A DNA stretch of 64,000 nt from an uncultured Victivallales bacterium. Its GTDB lineage: Bacteria > Verrucomicrobiota > Lentisphaeria > Oligosphaerales > JAFGRS01. Location of the stretch: assembly GCA_903837355.1 (NCBI GenBank), contig CAILUI010000071.1:1-64000 (forward strand), written 5' to 3'. The notes beneath the pieces were generated by a model. It had not been told where the DNA came from, ran no database searches, and saw only the letters and a list, made by a program, of their open reading frames with translations. Positions 41,259-49,029 of the stretch are shown piece by piece. Each line of letters opens with the position of its first letter. Position 1 is the stretch's first letter. The translations under genes and the position numbers were made by a program.

Positions 41259-41338
41259 GCCGCCACGCACCCCGTGGCGGCCCGGTGGACCCTAGGCCCC
41301 TGGCGGTGTTACCCACGCCGCCAGGGGCCTTCCTGTTG
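41259..41338 (+). terminator. double hairpin terminator after eno
   Basis: Two perfect stem-loops follow the eno stop: a 9-bp stem at 41259-41267 with 41273-41281, and a 12-bp stem at 41294-41305 with 41319-41330 followed by TCCTGTT. The second is the likely Rho-independent terminator, though its U-run is short. Confidence 0.75.
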
Positions 41339-41411
41339 CGGGCCGGTTGGCAGCCCAGGACTGCCAAAGCAGCTTCATGACCACTCTCGTGGCGCCGAAG
41401 CGCGAAGTGCC

Positions 41412-41427
41412 ACTATAGTATCACTAT
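41412..41427 (+). promoter_or_regulatory. overlapping -10 box and operator of the toxin-antitoxin pair
   Basis: TATAGT at 41414-41419 is a good -10 box. It lies inside the palindrome ACTATAGT (41412-41419) and overlaps an inverted repeat ATAGT-ATC-ACTAT (41415-41427). Antitoxin-toxin complexes usually repress their own promoters through such sites. Transcription would start about 3 bases before the ATG at 41429 and no ribosome-binding site is seen, so the message may be leaderless. Confidence 0.5.
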
Positions 41428-41428
41428 C

Positions 41429-41686
41429 ATGAAGACAACCCTTGTGACCACGCTCAAACGGCAGGCGACCCGGATACTGGGGGAGCTGGCTGCGGACCAT
41501 GACCCGATTCTGATCACCGAGCACGGACGCCCGGCGGCTTACCTGGTCGATGTGGAATCGTTCGAGTTCCAGCGGGACAGGCTACTGATCCTGGAAGGGA
41601 TCGCGCGCGGCGAACGGGCCATTGAGGAGGGCAGGGTTCTCTCCGAGGACCAGGCAAAGGCGAGAATGGGGCGATGGCTGAGCTGA
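41429..41686 (+). CDS. Phd/YefM-family antitoxin
   Basis: Predicted 85-residue antitoxin and autorepressor. The N-terminal half (VTTLKRQATRILGELAADHD, PILITEHGRPAAYLVDVESF) matches the Phd/YefM fold, where residues of this form bind DNA; the C-terminal half (DRLLILEGIARGERAIEEGR) is the charged helix that wraps the toxin. It overlaps the toxin gene by 13 bases, the usual order for type II systems. The start codon directly follows the palindromic promoter region. Confidence 0.88.
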   Translation: MKTTLVTTLKRQATRILGELAADHDPILITEHGRPAAYLVDVESFEFQRDRLLILEGIARGERAIEEGRVLSEDQAKARMGRWLS

Positions 41687-41991
41687 TCTGGACCGAACCT
41701 GCAATTCAGGACCTGGACGCCGTTGCCGACTACATCGCTCTGGACAAGCCTGACGCGGCTCGTCGGTATGTCCATAGGGTATTCCACAGTGTTTCCCGCC
41801 TCAAGGCCTTCCCTGAAACAGGGCAGGTGCCAACCGAGCTCGCGGACCTCCCCCAGTACCGCCATCTTGTCGTCGGTCCGTGCCGGGTCTTCTACAAGGT
41901 GTCAGGCGGCAAGGTGTTCGTCCTGCACGTCATGCGGTCCGAGCGGCTGTTCCGCCGTCACGTGGTCCTTGACCGCGATGCAGACTGCTAG
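41674..41991 (+). CDS. RelE/ParE-family toxin
   Basis: Predicted 105-residue toxin. It has the family order: IWTEPAIQDLDAVADYIALD, ARRYVHRVFHSVSRLKAFPE, TGQVPTELADLPQYRHLVVG, CRVFYKVSGGKVFVLHVMRS, ending in a basic RLFRRHV segment. The GPCRVFYKV and HVMRSER motifs are typical of the ParE/RelE superfamily. Whether it cleaves mRNA at the ribosome (RelE) or blocks gyrase (ParE) cannot be decided by eye. The reading frame is intact and paired with an intact antitoxin. Confidence 0.87.
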   Translation: MAELIWTEPAIQDLDAVADYIALDKPDAARRYVHRVFHSVSRLKAFPETGQVPTELADLPQYRHLVVGPCRVFYKVSGGKVFVLHVMRSERLFRRHVVLDRDADC

Positions 41992-42199
41992 TGTGGGCAA
42001 GAGGGTTGTGCTCGACCGGGGGATGGTCGCGTTCGGAGGAAGGTGCGCCGCTGAACGTCAGTGGATCCGACCTCACCCCCTGAAGGTAACCCCAGGACAA
42101 CCTGAGCGCCCGAGTTGCGGGCTGGTTCCCACCAGGTTGGCGGAGCCTCGAACCGCCGCCGGATTGCTCCCCGCGGTCCGCCCTCCGGAGGCCTTCCCC

Positions 42200-42228
42200 T
42201 CCTCCAGCCTCCAGCCTCCAGTCTCCAG
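42200..42228. repeat. short heptanucleotide tandem repeat (CCTCCAG)
   Basis: Three to four copies of a 7-base unit (CCTCCAG, then a TCTCCAG variant) occur in the 258-base gap between the toxin gene and the end of the convergent minus-strand gene. A different 7-base array occurs at 61874. The rest of the gap shows nothing I can identify. Confidence 0.7.
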
Positions 42229-42249
42229 TCCTTCTCCAGTCCACGCGCG

Positions 42250-43482
42250 CTACGTGCGCCGCAGCCGCTGATACAGATGCTCCACCATCCACAACCAGCG
42301 GCGGTAGGAGCGCTCATCCGAAGCGTGGAGGATTGCTTTCGCCTCCTGCAAGTCCCGGGCAGTGACCGTCGTCTTCTCCAGGAACTCGATGCACGTCGCG
42401 GCCTGGCCTTCGCCGCCGAAGAGCGGACCCAGTGTCTGCGCCACGAACCCGTCCCAGGTGAGCGCCGGCGCGTCCGCGAAAGCCGCGACACTGAGGTAGT
42501 TGATCTCGTTTACCACACTGGTCGCCGAGACTTCGCCAAACAGGGTTACGCCGTCCATTCCCACCTCAGCGACCTTCTGCACCATGGCAGAGAGGTCCCT
42601 GGCCACCAGTTTGCGCCGGTGGTCGTTCCATTGGCTGCCAACGTGGGTGCGCAGCACCTTGGCGTGCGGCGGCATCGCGGCAACCTTCTCCGGAGTCATC
42701 TCCTTGAGGAACCTTTGCAGGTACTCGTGCTCGCGGTTGGTGAACTGCAGGAGGCTGCCTTCCGGAAGCGCGCGCAAAGGCGCGTGGTCGGCCGTGTCGA
42801 GAATCGTGTCAAAATAGCATTCGCAGACGGGCAGAATCCCCGGCCGCGCCTGCTGCGCTGCCTCGACCAGCGGCGGCAGCAGCGTCACGATGTCTGTGGG
42901 CGACCAATTCCGGTCTTGGCTGGAGGCCTTCTGACAATCTGCGCATTGGCAGAGTCCGTTGTCGCCCGTCTCGAAGTTGATGCCGCCAAGATCGAACGTC
43001 TCGCATAACCAGCGGACCGAATCGAGCATAAAGCGTCGGTTCTCCGCCTTCGCGGGGCAGGCCATACGATAGTAGTGATTGAAGCGCGCGAGCGTCGGTC
43101 CAACCGCCTCCAGTTCAGGATGGAGATCCAGCCAGTTCGGCAGGCTGAACTCATGCTTGCCTTCCCAGTAAACACCGCCGTACGAGTTGACCCCGATGCC
43201 GGGAATGATGGCCACGTTCCTCGCCCGGCCATGCCGGCAAACCTCCTGCGCCGCCTCGATCCCGCCGTGGCCGTCCCGCAGGAAGCCGTAGATGATGACC
43301 CCGGTGAAACCATGCGCCGCGCAGAAATCAACCAGGTTGGTGTAGTCCCGGACGAAATCCCCGGGCTGCTTGTGATACGGAGTGCTGGCGCCCCACTCCT
43401 GGATGCCCTGCGTCAGCGGCGTCCAGTCCATGCTGTGATCCCACGTCCAGAACAGGCGGTGCTTCAGACTCTTGGTCTGCAT
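42250..43482 (-). CDS. predicted TIM-barrel glycoside-hydrolase-like protein
   Basis: Predicted 410-residue protein with no signal peptide. The layout is that of a TIM barrel: repeated beta-strand ends such as GFTGVIIYGFLRDGHGG, NVAIIPGIGVNSYGGVYWEG, FDLGGINFETGDNGLCQCAD, GILPVCECYFDTI and MDGVTLFGEVSATSVVNE. The acidic residues at strand ends (NFETGD, FGEVS) could be catalytic. The CQCADC cluster (Cys-x-Cys-x-x-Cys) after the INFETGD strand is seen in several uncharacterised glycosidase-like families. It lies 9 bases downstream of a large secreted glycan-processing-like gene, so the two probably act on one substrate. The exact family is not recognised. Confidence 0.6.
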   Translation of the reverse strand: MQTKSLKHRLFWTWDHSMDWTPLTQGIQEWGASTPYHKQPGDFVRDYTNLVDFCAAHGFTGVIIYGFLRDGHGGIEAAQEVCRHGRARNVAIIPGIGVNSYGGVYWEGKHEFSLPNWLDLHPELEAVGPTLARFNHYYRMACPAKAENRRFMLDSVRWLCETFDLGGINFETGDNGLCQCADCQKASSQDRNWSPTDIVTLLPPLVEAAQQARPGILPVCECYFDTILDTADHAPLRALPEGSLLQFTNREHEYLQRFLKEMTPEKVAAMPPHAKVLRTHVGSQWNDHRRKLVARDLSAMVQKVAEVGMDGVTLFGEVSATSVVNEINYLSVAAFADAPALTWDGFVAQTLGPLFGGEGQAATCIEFLEKTTVTARDLQEAKAILHASDERSYRRWLWMVEHLYQRLRRT

Positions 43483-43491
43483 CAGCTTTCC

Positions 43492-46152
43492 CTATCGTTC
43501 ATTTCCCGGTCCTTCCACCACCTCGGCAATCACCATTCCGCTCTCCGGCACCTGTAGGTCCAACGTCGCGTCAGCCCCGATCTGGCGCGTCTCGTCGCGC
43601 GCCAGCAGCTTGCCCGCCGCGTCATAGACGTAGAAGCGCACCGTCGCCGCCCGCCCCGGCCAGGCGTAACTGCCTGGTATCGTGCTTATGATGCGCTCCC
43701 GCCCGGTGACACAGCCCGGCCCCAGTTCACGGATGGTGATGGGGTACAGCTTGCACACGAAATTGTCCGATCCCTCCAGGAGCAGGTTCGCGCCCATCGG
43801 CGAATACACGCATCCCATCGACAGGCACGTCTTCACTGCATCAAAGATGCCCTTGAGGGTCTTCTCGTCTCCGAAATTGCCGAGGACCAGCGGCACGTTC
43901 GCAAGGTGCGCGTCGACCATCCCAGCAACCCCGTTGCCGCCTTCGACAAACCGCGCCACTGGCAGGCTGTTCACGCTGCGCAGCGCGGCTCCGCCATTAC
44001 CCAGAAAGAACTTCCCGCGCCGCAGCACCTCGCCCAGTATCCGCAGTTGGCACGACTCCGTCGCAAAGGCGTTGTCCGACTTAAGCCGCAGGATTTTCCC
44101 TTCCGTGTCCAGGTCGGCCGAGTAGCCGTCCCAGCGGCTGTAGTCGTAGCGCGAGTAGAGCCGCGCCCGAAACGCCCAACTGAATTCGTCGGCGTAGATG
44201 CCGTCGCTGCCGCATGCGTCCAGGCTCAGGCGCACGCCCCCCAGGAGCGCTTCAAGGTAAGCCGAGCCCGGACGCGGCACGAAATAGAGGATGCCCCAGT
44301 CTTTTTCGACTTGTTCGCCGAAGTAGATGCGGCTGTAAGTCGGATCCTCGAAGACCGTCCCGTCCTTCGTCAGGATGGCGTCTTCGGCGTAGGGCCAGCG
44401 CGCGAGCAGCGGCTTGTACACCGTCTCCATCGACGGGTGCATCCGCTGGATCACCTTCACCTGCGGCAGCGTCTGGCGCAGGCATTCGACGTCCTGCCTG
44501 AAGGTGTTCTGGAACGTGGCACGGTGCTTGAAGGTGAGGAAGGTTTCGACATCGAAGTCCGGCGTGCGTCCCGGCGCGGGCGGTGCGCCCGCGGCAAGCT
44601 TGGGATACTGCCCCCACTGCCCCCCGTATTTTGAGCTGACGGTATAGATGTCCGCCTGGCTCCGCAGCCAGGGCCCCAGTGCCACCATGATCGGTCCCAG
44701 GTGCCCCAATGACGTCGACATCACCTCCTCGGGTGTCTTGCCTTCCGCGCGGGTGAACTCCCAGAAGATAGGCCATTGCACGCAGACGTCATTCAGGCCC
44801 CAGCGCCGCCGCAGGTCGTTGATGAACGTCCAGTACCCGCCGCCGTCGTGCACGGGCATGATGGCCAACACGAAGTCAATGCCCGATCCCGGCGCCAGAG
44901 CGAGGGTTTCAGAGTAAATCTCGCCCACGCCACCCTCGTTGCGATAATACGCAAGCAGGCGCAGCCAGTCGCTCTCCGCCACCACGCCGAACCCGTTGCC
45001 GCTGTCCTTGTGCGACCCGATGAAAAGCGTGGGGTTTGCCGCGCTGGCGCTGATGCTGCCGATATTCGTGTCCCCCGTCAGCACAAACTTGGCCGCCCCT
45101 TCGCGCAGGAAGAACCGGTGCCGGAACGGTAAGGCCGCGGTTTCCTTGCCCGTGTTTGTCCAGCGTTCCTTCCAGACGGCGACCCCGTCCTTGAGTTCCA
45201 CCGTGCGCTGGAGACTGAAGCCGGGCCACTCGGCGTTCGCCTGGAACCCCGCCGGACCGAAGGGCTGCACCTGTACCCGCGCCGCAGCCTGCGCCGCTGC
45301 ATCGGCGGCAATCAGGTCGGACGCCACGGTCTTCTTCATCCCGATGCCCGTCTCGACCATGAGTTCCGGCCCCTTCGCCGTGCCCACGGCAAACCCGCCG
45401 CCCGTCCCCCAGGTCAGGCGGAGTTGCCCGGCAGACACGCCGGCCTTGAGGGCCGCGCGTTCGGGGATCAGGTTCGGCGGTTTGGGCAGCAGGTCGCGCC
45501 TCAGCCAGCCGACCTCGATATCGCGCACGATGAGGTCATATCGCGTGCTCAGCAGGGATGGCTTGCGGGTGTTGCGGATGGTCAGCGTGTTGCCGTCCAC
45601 GCCACGCGCCACGTCGGAAACGTCGAGCACGAAGGTGGCACCCAGGCCGTCCCTGGTTGCCCGGTCGCCCACCTCCACATCCGGCGCGAAGATGACATCA
45701 AGCTTTGGACCGTCGAAGACGTCGAAGCCGCCACTGTACTGCTCGACAAACTCGAAGATGGGCGAACGGCCGATGAGCCGCTCATCGCCGCCTGCGGTGT
45801 AGCGGCTGACCGGGGCCCCGTTCAGTTCCACCGCCCCGTTCAGGTTGCACCCCGCCATCGACTCCGCGTACGAGACCATCCGGAAGCGCAGGATGAGCGC
45901 CATTCCCGGCTTGGCCGGCAGGGCCGGGAGGCTGAGGTTGACCGCCTGCTCCATGTCGGGGAGCGTCTGATCAGGCAAGCGCAGGACATCTGCCAGCGGC
46001 AGCTTCGCGTCTGGCGCGGCGCCGGCCGCGCCGGCAAGCACCAAGGCGGCAATGAGAAGACCCCCGGCGACGTCCATGTTGACCGGAAACCGTTTCCTGG
46101 GTGGCATAGAGGCCTGTTCCTCAGGACCGACCCGACCGAGAGTTTCCTGCAT
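43492..46152 (-). CDS. large secreted glycoside-hydrolase-like protein
   Basis: Predicted 886-residue exported protein. AAGGAG (46159-46164) precedes ATG 46152; a second ATG at 46107 would put the signal peptide (LLIAALVLAGAAGAAP) nearer the start. The N-terminal ~220 residues are a beta-sandwich with carbohydrate-binding-like features (ALILRFRMVSYAES, VELNGAPVSRY, TFVLDVSDVARGVDGNTLTI), followed by a second beta domain and then a barrel-like region (about 440-780) with PIFWEFTRAEGKTP, KVIQRMHPSMETVYKPLL and GSDGIYADEFSWAFR. The DGIYADEFSW strand end is a likely acidic active site. The last 80 residues form another beta domain. A polysaccharide-active enzyme is likely; the substrate is not known. 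Confidence 0.62.
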   Translation of the reverse strand: MQETLGRVGPEEQASMPPRKRFPVNMDVAGGLLIAALVLAGAAGAAPDAKLPLADVLRLPDQTLPDMEQAVNLSLPALPAKPGMALILRFRMVSYAESMAGCNLNGAVELNGAPVSRYTAGGDERLIGRSPIFEFVEQYSGGFDVFDGPKLDVIFAPDVEVGDRATRDGLGATFVLDVSDVARGVDGNTLTIRNTRKPSLLSTRYDLIVRDIEVGWLRRDLLPKPPNLIPERAALKAGVSAGQLRLTWGTGGGFAVGTAKGPELMVETGIGMKKTVASDLIAADAAAQAAARVQVQPFGPAGFQANAEWPGFSLQRTVELKDGVAVWKERWTNTGKETAALPFRHRFFLREGAAKFVLTGDTNIGSISASAANPTLFIGSHKDSGNGFGVVAESDWLRLLAYYRNEGGVGEIYSETLALAPGSGIDFVLAIMPVHDGGGYWTFINDLRRRWGLNDVCVQWPIFWEFTRAEGKTPEEVMSTSLGHLGPIMVALGPWLRSQADIYTVSSKYGGQWGQYPKLAAGAPPAPGRTPDFDVETFLTFKHRATFQNTFRQDVECLRQTLPQVKVIQRMHPSMETVYKPLLARWPYAEDAILTKDGTVFEDPTYSRIYFGEQVEKDWGILYFVPRPGSAYLEALLGGVRLSLDACGSDGIYADEFSWAFRARLYSRYDYSRWDGYSADLDTEGKILRLKSDNAFATESCQLRILGEVLRRGKFFLGNGGAALRSVNSLPVARFVEGGNGVAGMVDAHLANVPLVLGNFGDEKTLKGIFDAVKTCLSMGCVYSPMGANLLLEGSDNFVCKLYPITIRELGPGCVTGRERIISTIPGSYAWPGRAATVRFYVYDAAGKLLARDETRQIGADATLDLQVPESGMVIAEVVEGPGNER

Positions 46153-46202
46153 GAGTTCGCTCCTTGGCCGGCGTGCCTGTTACTGGTCGCTTCTCCGATG
46201 CT

Positions 46203-47510
46203 TCAGGTGAGCGCCACTGGAGCAGGCGGCGGCAACCAGGGTTGGGTGCGGCGGAACTCTGCCATCAGTACCGCGGTGGCGCAGGCGACGTTCAAGCTCT
46301 CCACCCAGTTGGTACCAGGGATCGAGACGACGGCGTCCGCGACCTCCGCCAGTCCCTTTGAGAGCCCTTCGGCCTCGGAACCGAGCAGCAGCAGGCAGCG
46401 CCGGGGCATCCCGCGGCCGTAGAGGGACGTGGTGGCGTGGCTGGAGGTGGCGACTACCTGCAGGGCGCAGCGGCGTAACCGTTCGACCGCGGAGCGCGCG
46501 TCGCCGACCTGGATGACCGCTATCTGCTCGGCGGCACCCTCGGCGGTTCGGCAGACCGCGGCGGAGAGCCGCGGTGGGGCGTCCTCGGTACCGCATTGAA
46601 CCACGGCGGCGCCGCCGAAATGGGCCGCGACGCGGAGGATGGCGCCGAAGTTGTGCGGGTTGGTGATCCCCTCCAGCAGCAGCACGCAGACCGGCCCGGT
46701 CTGCGTGGCCAGGCGCATGCAGAGTTGCTCAAGCGTGATCCGCAACGGCGGTTTGACGAGCAGGCAGATGCCTTCGTGGTGGGACGACTGCGTGATGCGG
46801 TCCATTTCCTCATTGGTCACCATGTGATAGGCCCGGTGCTGTTTGGCGCACCAGCTCAGGAGGTCGCCGGCCGCGGCGAGTTGGGCTTGTGTGACGTAGG
46901 CGCGCACGATGTCATCCGGCCGCTTGGCAAAGACCGCCAGGCAGGCGTTGAGACCGCAGAGCTTGGCTTCGTCCTGGGCCGCCGGTCCGGCCGGTCCCTG
47001 GGCGTTGTCCAGGCGCCGGTCTGGCCGGGCCATGGGCCGTGAGTCTGGCCGTGAGTCTGGCCGTGAGTCTGGCCGTGAGTCTGGCCGTGAGTCTGGCCGG
47101 AATGCGGGGCGTGAGTCGGGTCGGGAGTCGGGCCGGAATGCGGGCCGTGAGTTCGGCCGTGAGTCGGGGCGTGAGTCTGGCCGTGAGTTCGGCCGTGAGT
47201 CGGGGCGTGAGTCTGGCCGTGAGTTCGGCCGTGAGTCGGGGCGTGAGTTCGGCCGTGAGTCTGGCCGTGAGTCTGGCCGGAATGCGGGGCGTGAGTCTGG
47301 CCGGGGTGCGGGCCGTGAGTCGGGGCGTGAGTCTGGCCGTGAGTTCGGCCGTGAGTCGGGGCGTGAGTTCGGCCGTGAGTCTGGCCGTGAGTCTGGCCGG
47401 GGTGCGGGCCGTGAGTCCGGCCGTGAGTCTGGCCGGAATGCGGGCCGTGAGTCCGTGCGGCGGGGTGAGTGCTCGGGGCGGGGTGGGCGCGAACTCGGTT
47501 CAGGACTCAT
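46203..47510 (-). CDS. TrmH/SpoU RNA 2'-O-methyltransferase with Arg-Pro-Ser repeat N-terminus
   Basis: Predicted 435-residue protein. The first ~165 residues are a low-complexity tail of 4-residue units (RPDS, RPNS, RPAF, RPAP; about 36 copies) with a strong positive charge, encoded by a 12-base tandem array. The rest is a full SpoU methyltransferase: LCGLNACLAVFAKRPDDIVR, SHHEGICLLV, CVLLLEGITNPHNFGAILRV (motif 1), CLLLLGSEAEGLSKGLAEV (motif 2) and IPGTNWVESLNVACATAVLM (motif 3). All knot motifs are present. A disordered Arg-rich tail may increase RNA affinity. The start ATG 47510 has GGAG about nine bases upstream. It lies 54 bases downstream of the Mur ligase gene. Confidence 0.85.
   Translation of the reverse strand: MSPEPSSRPPRPEHSPRRTDSRPAFRPDSRPDSRPAPRPDSRPDSRPNSRPDSRPNSRPDSRPDSRPAPRPDSRPAFRPDSRPDSRPNSRPDSRPNSRPDSRPDSRPNSRPDSRPDSRPNSRPAFRPDSRPDSRPAFRPDSRPDSRPDSRPDSRPDSRPMARPDRRLDNAQGPAGPAAQDEAKLCGLNACLAVFAKRPDDIVRAYVTQAQLAAAGDLLSWCAKQHRAYHMVTNEEMDRITQSSHHEGICLLVKPPLRITLEQLCMRLATQTGPVCVLLLEGITNPHNFGAILRVAAHFGGAAVVQCGTEDAPPRLSAAVCRTAEGAAEQIAVIQVGDARSAVERLRRCALQVVATSSHATTSLYGRGMPRRCLLLLGSEAEGLSKGLAEVADAVVSIPGTNWVESLNVACATAVLMAEFRRTQPWLPPPAPVALT
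47040..47460. repeat. 12-base in-frame tandem repeat array encoding RPxS units
   Basis: About 35 near-copies of a 12-base unit, with higher-order blocks of mixed variants (DS, NS, AF, AP). The array lies inside the TrmH-like gene and keeps the reading frame throughout, so length changes by whole units would be tolerated. Confidence 0.9.
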
Positions 47511-47564
47511 GCTGAGGCACTCCAGGGCCAGTCGGCCGCGGCGGACGAATGATGGTTCGGGTCG

Positions 47565-48998
47565 CTATGCTTTCGAGCCGGCGGCGCAGGCACTGGCGGC
47601 GAAATCCGGCAAGGAAGGATCTCGCGCCCCCATGACCAGGATGGCGCGCGCGGTGGTGCACGCGGCGATGGCGCGGACAGCAGCCGCACGTGACTCCACG
47701 GCTTGCACCGCCAGGCCAGCCGCCGCGTAGTCCGCCGCGACCTCGTCGGCGGTCGGTGCGAAGGACGAGGAACCACCGGCATAGTAGACTGGCAGCAGGA
47801 GGAAACAGTCGCCGGGGCGCAGTGCCTGGCTCAGGGTTTCGCGCAGCGCCGCACGCATGAAGCCGAAGGGACCGTAGCCATGCGGCTGGAAAAGCGCTAC
47901 CAAGGGGGAGCCGGCGGCATCGCGGGCTGTCTCCATGGCGGCGGCGATCTTCTGGACGTTGTGGGCGTAGTCGTTGTAGACGGGGATGCCGTGCGCGGTC
48001 GTACCCACGAACTCGAAGCGCTGGCGGATGCCGCGGAACGAGGTCAGGGCTTCCCGTAGGCTTGCCGCCGGGGCCGTGATCCCAGCCGCCTGCAGGGCGG
48101 CGACGACCGCGGTGGCGTTGAGGGCCGAGTGTTGGCCGAACTGGCGGCTCTCCACAACGCCGGCGCCGGGGATGTGGAAGGCTGCGCCGCGTGGACATGG
48201 GGTGTAGCCGCTGGGGTGTAACACGGTGGCGTCCGCAACGGCTGTGGGCGCAAAGCGTACGCGGCGCTCGGGGCCGTGTCCGGCCAGTTCCAACGCCAAC
48301 TCGGCGGGCAGAACGCAGGCGTCCCGGCAGCGGTCGAGGAAGCGCCCGAAGACGGTCAGCAGTTCGTCACGGCCAAAATGGTCAGTGCCGGCATTCAGTA
48401 CGACTCCGACCTGCGGGTTGAACTCGACCAGGCTCTTGTCGCTTTCGTCCACTTCGACGACCAGGAACTCGGGGTCGGGGTCGGCGGCGAAGTTGCCCGG
48501 CCGGTCGGCGGACTCCGCATCGAGCATATACCCGCCGTCGACCACGAGAACGCGGTGGCCGAGGGCACGCAGGCTGGCGGCGAGCCAGCCGGTGACCGTG
48601 GTCTTACCGGCGGACCCGGCCACGGCGATCTGTCGGCCGGCTTCGCGGTCAAGGAGACTGGCCAGGGCCCGCGCGCGCGGGCAGACGGGGCAGTCCGGGC
48701 AGACGGCGAAGTCGGGGTTGCCGGGTTCGACGGCGGCCGAGGCGACCAGGACATCCGGGTGGAAGTCGCGCGGTCCCGAGCCGTCCTGCGGGAAGACGGC
48801 GATGCCCAACCGGCGCAGTTTGGCGACGAGTTCCTCCCGGCCGGGGCCGTCAAGCTGCCGGTCACTGCCGGCCACGACATAGCCGCGCGCCTGGAGGTAC
48901 TGCGCCAGGCCGCTCATGCCGATGCCTCCGATGCCCACCAGGAACACCCGCGCCGGGGGCAGGGGCAAGGTCAGCGCATGGCAGAGGGGTGCCGTCAT
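47565..48998 (-). CDS. MurC-like Mur ligase
   Basis: Predicted 477-residue ATP-dependent amino-acid ligase of the Mur family, closest to UDP-N-acetylmuramate-alanine ligase. It has the Rossmann-type start (VFLVGIGGIGMSGLAQYL), the ATP loop GSAGKTTVTGW (about residue 128), EVDESDKSLVEFNP, and the C-terminal motifs YNDYAHNVQKIAAAM and ALFQPHGYGPFGFM. These differ from canonical MurC, which reads GTHGKTT, DDYGHHP and FQPHRYSR: the His of the loop, the His-His of DDYGHHP and the Arg of FQPHRY are replaced. It may be a lineage-specific MurC, an Mpl-like recycling enzyme, or a ligase for another acceptor. It sits between tolB and the TrmH-like gene. Confidence 0.75.
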   Translation of the reverse strand: MTAPLCHALTLPLPPARVFLVGIGGIGMSGLAQYLQARGYVVAGSDRQLDGPGREELVAKLRRLGIAVFPQDGSGPRDFHPDVLVASAAVEPGNPDFAVCPDCPVCPRARALASLLDREAGRQIAVAGSAGKTTVTGWLAASLRALGHRVLVVDGGYMLDAESADRPGNFAADPDPEFLVVEVDESDKSLVEFNPQVGVVLNAGTDHFGRDELLTVFGRFLDRCRDACVLPAELALELAGHGPERRVRFAPTAVADATVLHPSGYTPCPRGAAFHIPGAGVVESRQFGQHSALNATAVVAALQAAGITAPAASLREALTSFRGIRQRFEFVGTTAHGIPVYNDYAHNVQKIAAAMETARDAAGSPLVALFQPHGYGPFGFMRAALRETLSQALRPGDCFLLLPVYYAGGSSSFAPTADEVAADYAAAGLAVQAVESRAAAVRAIAACTTARAILVMGARDPSLPDFAASACAAGSKA

Positions 48999-49029
48999 CG
49001 AGCAGACTGCCAGATTCGTTGCCTGCCGG

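Noticed and set aside
47040-47460. Possible CRISPR array
   Set aside because: The repeats are 12-base units without unique spacers and keep the reading frame of the methyltransferase gene.
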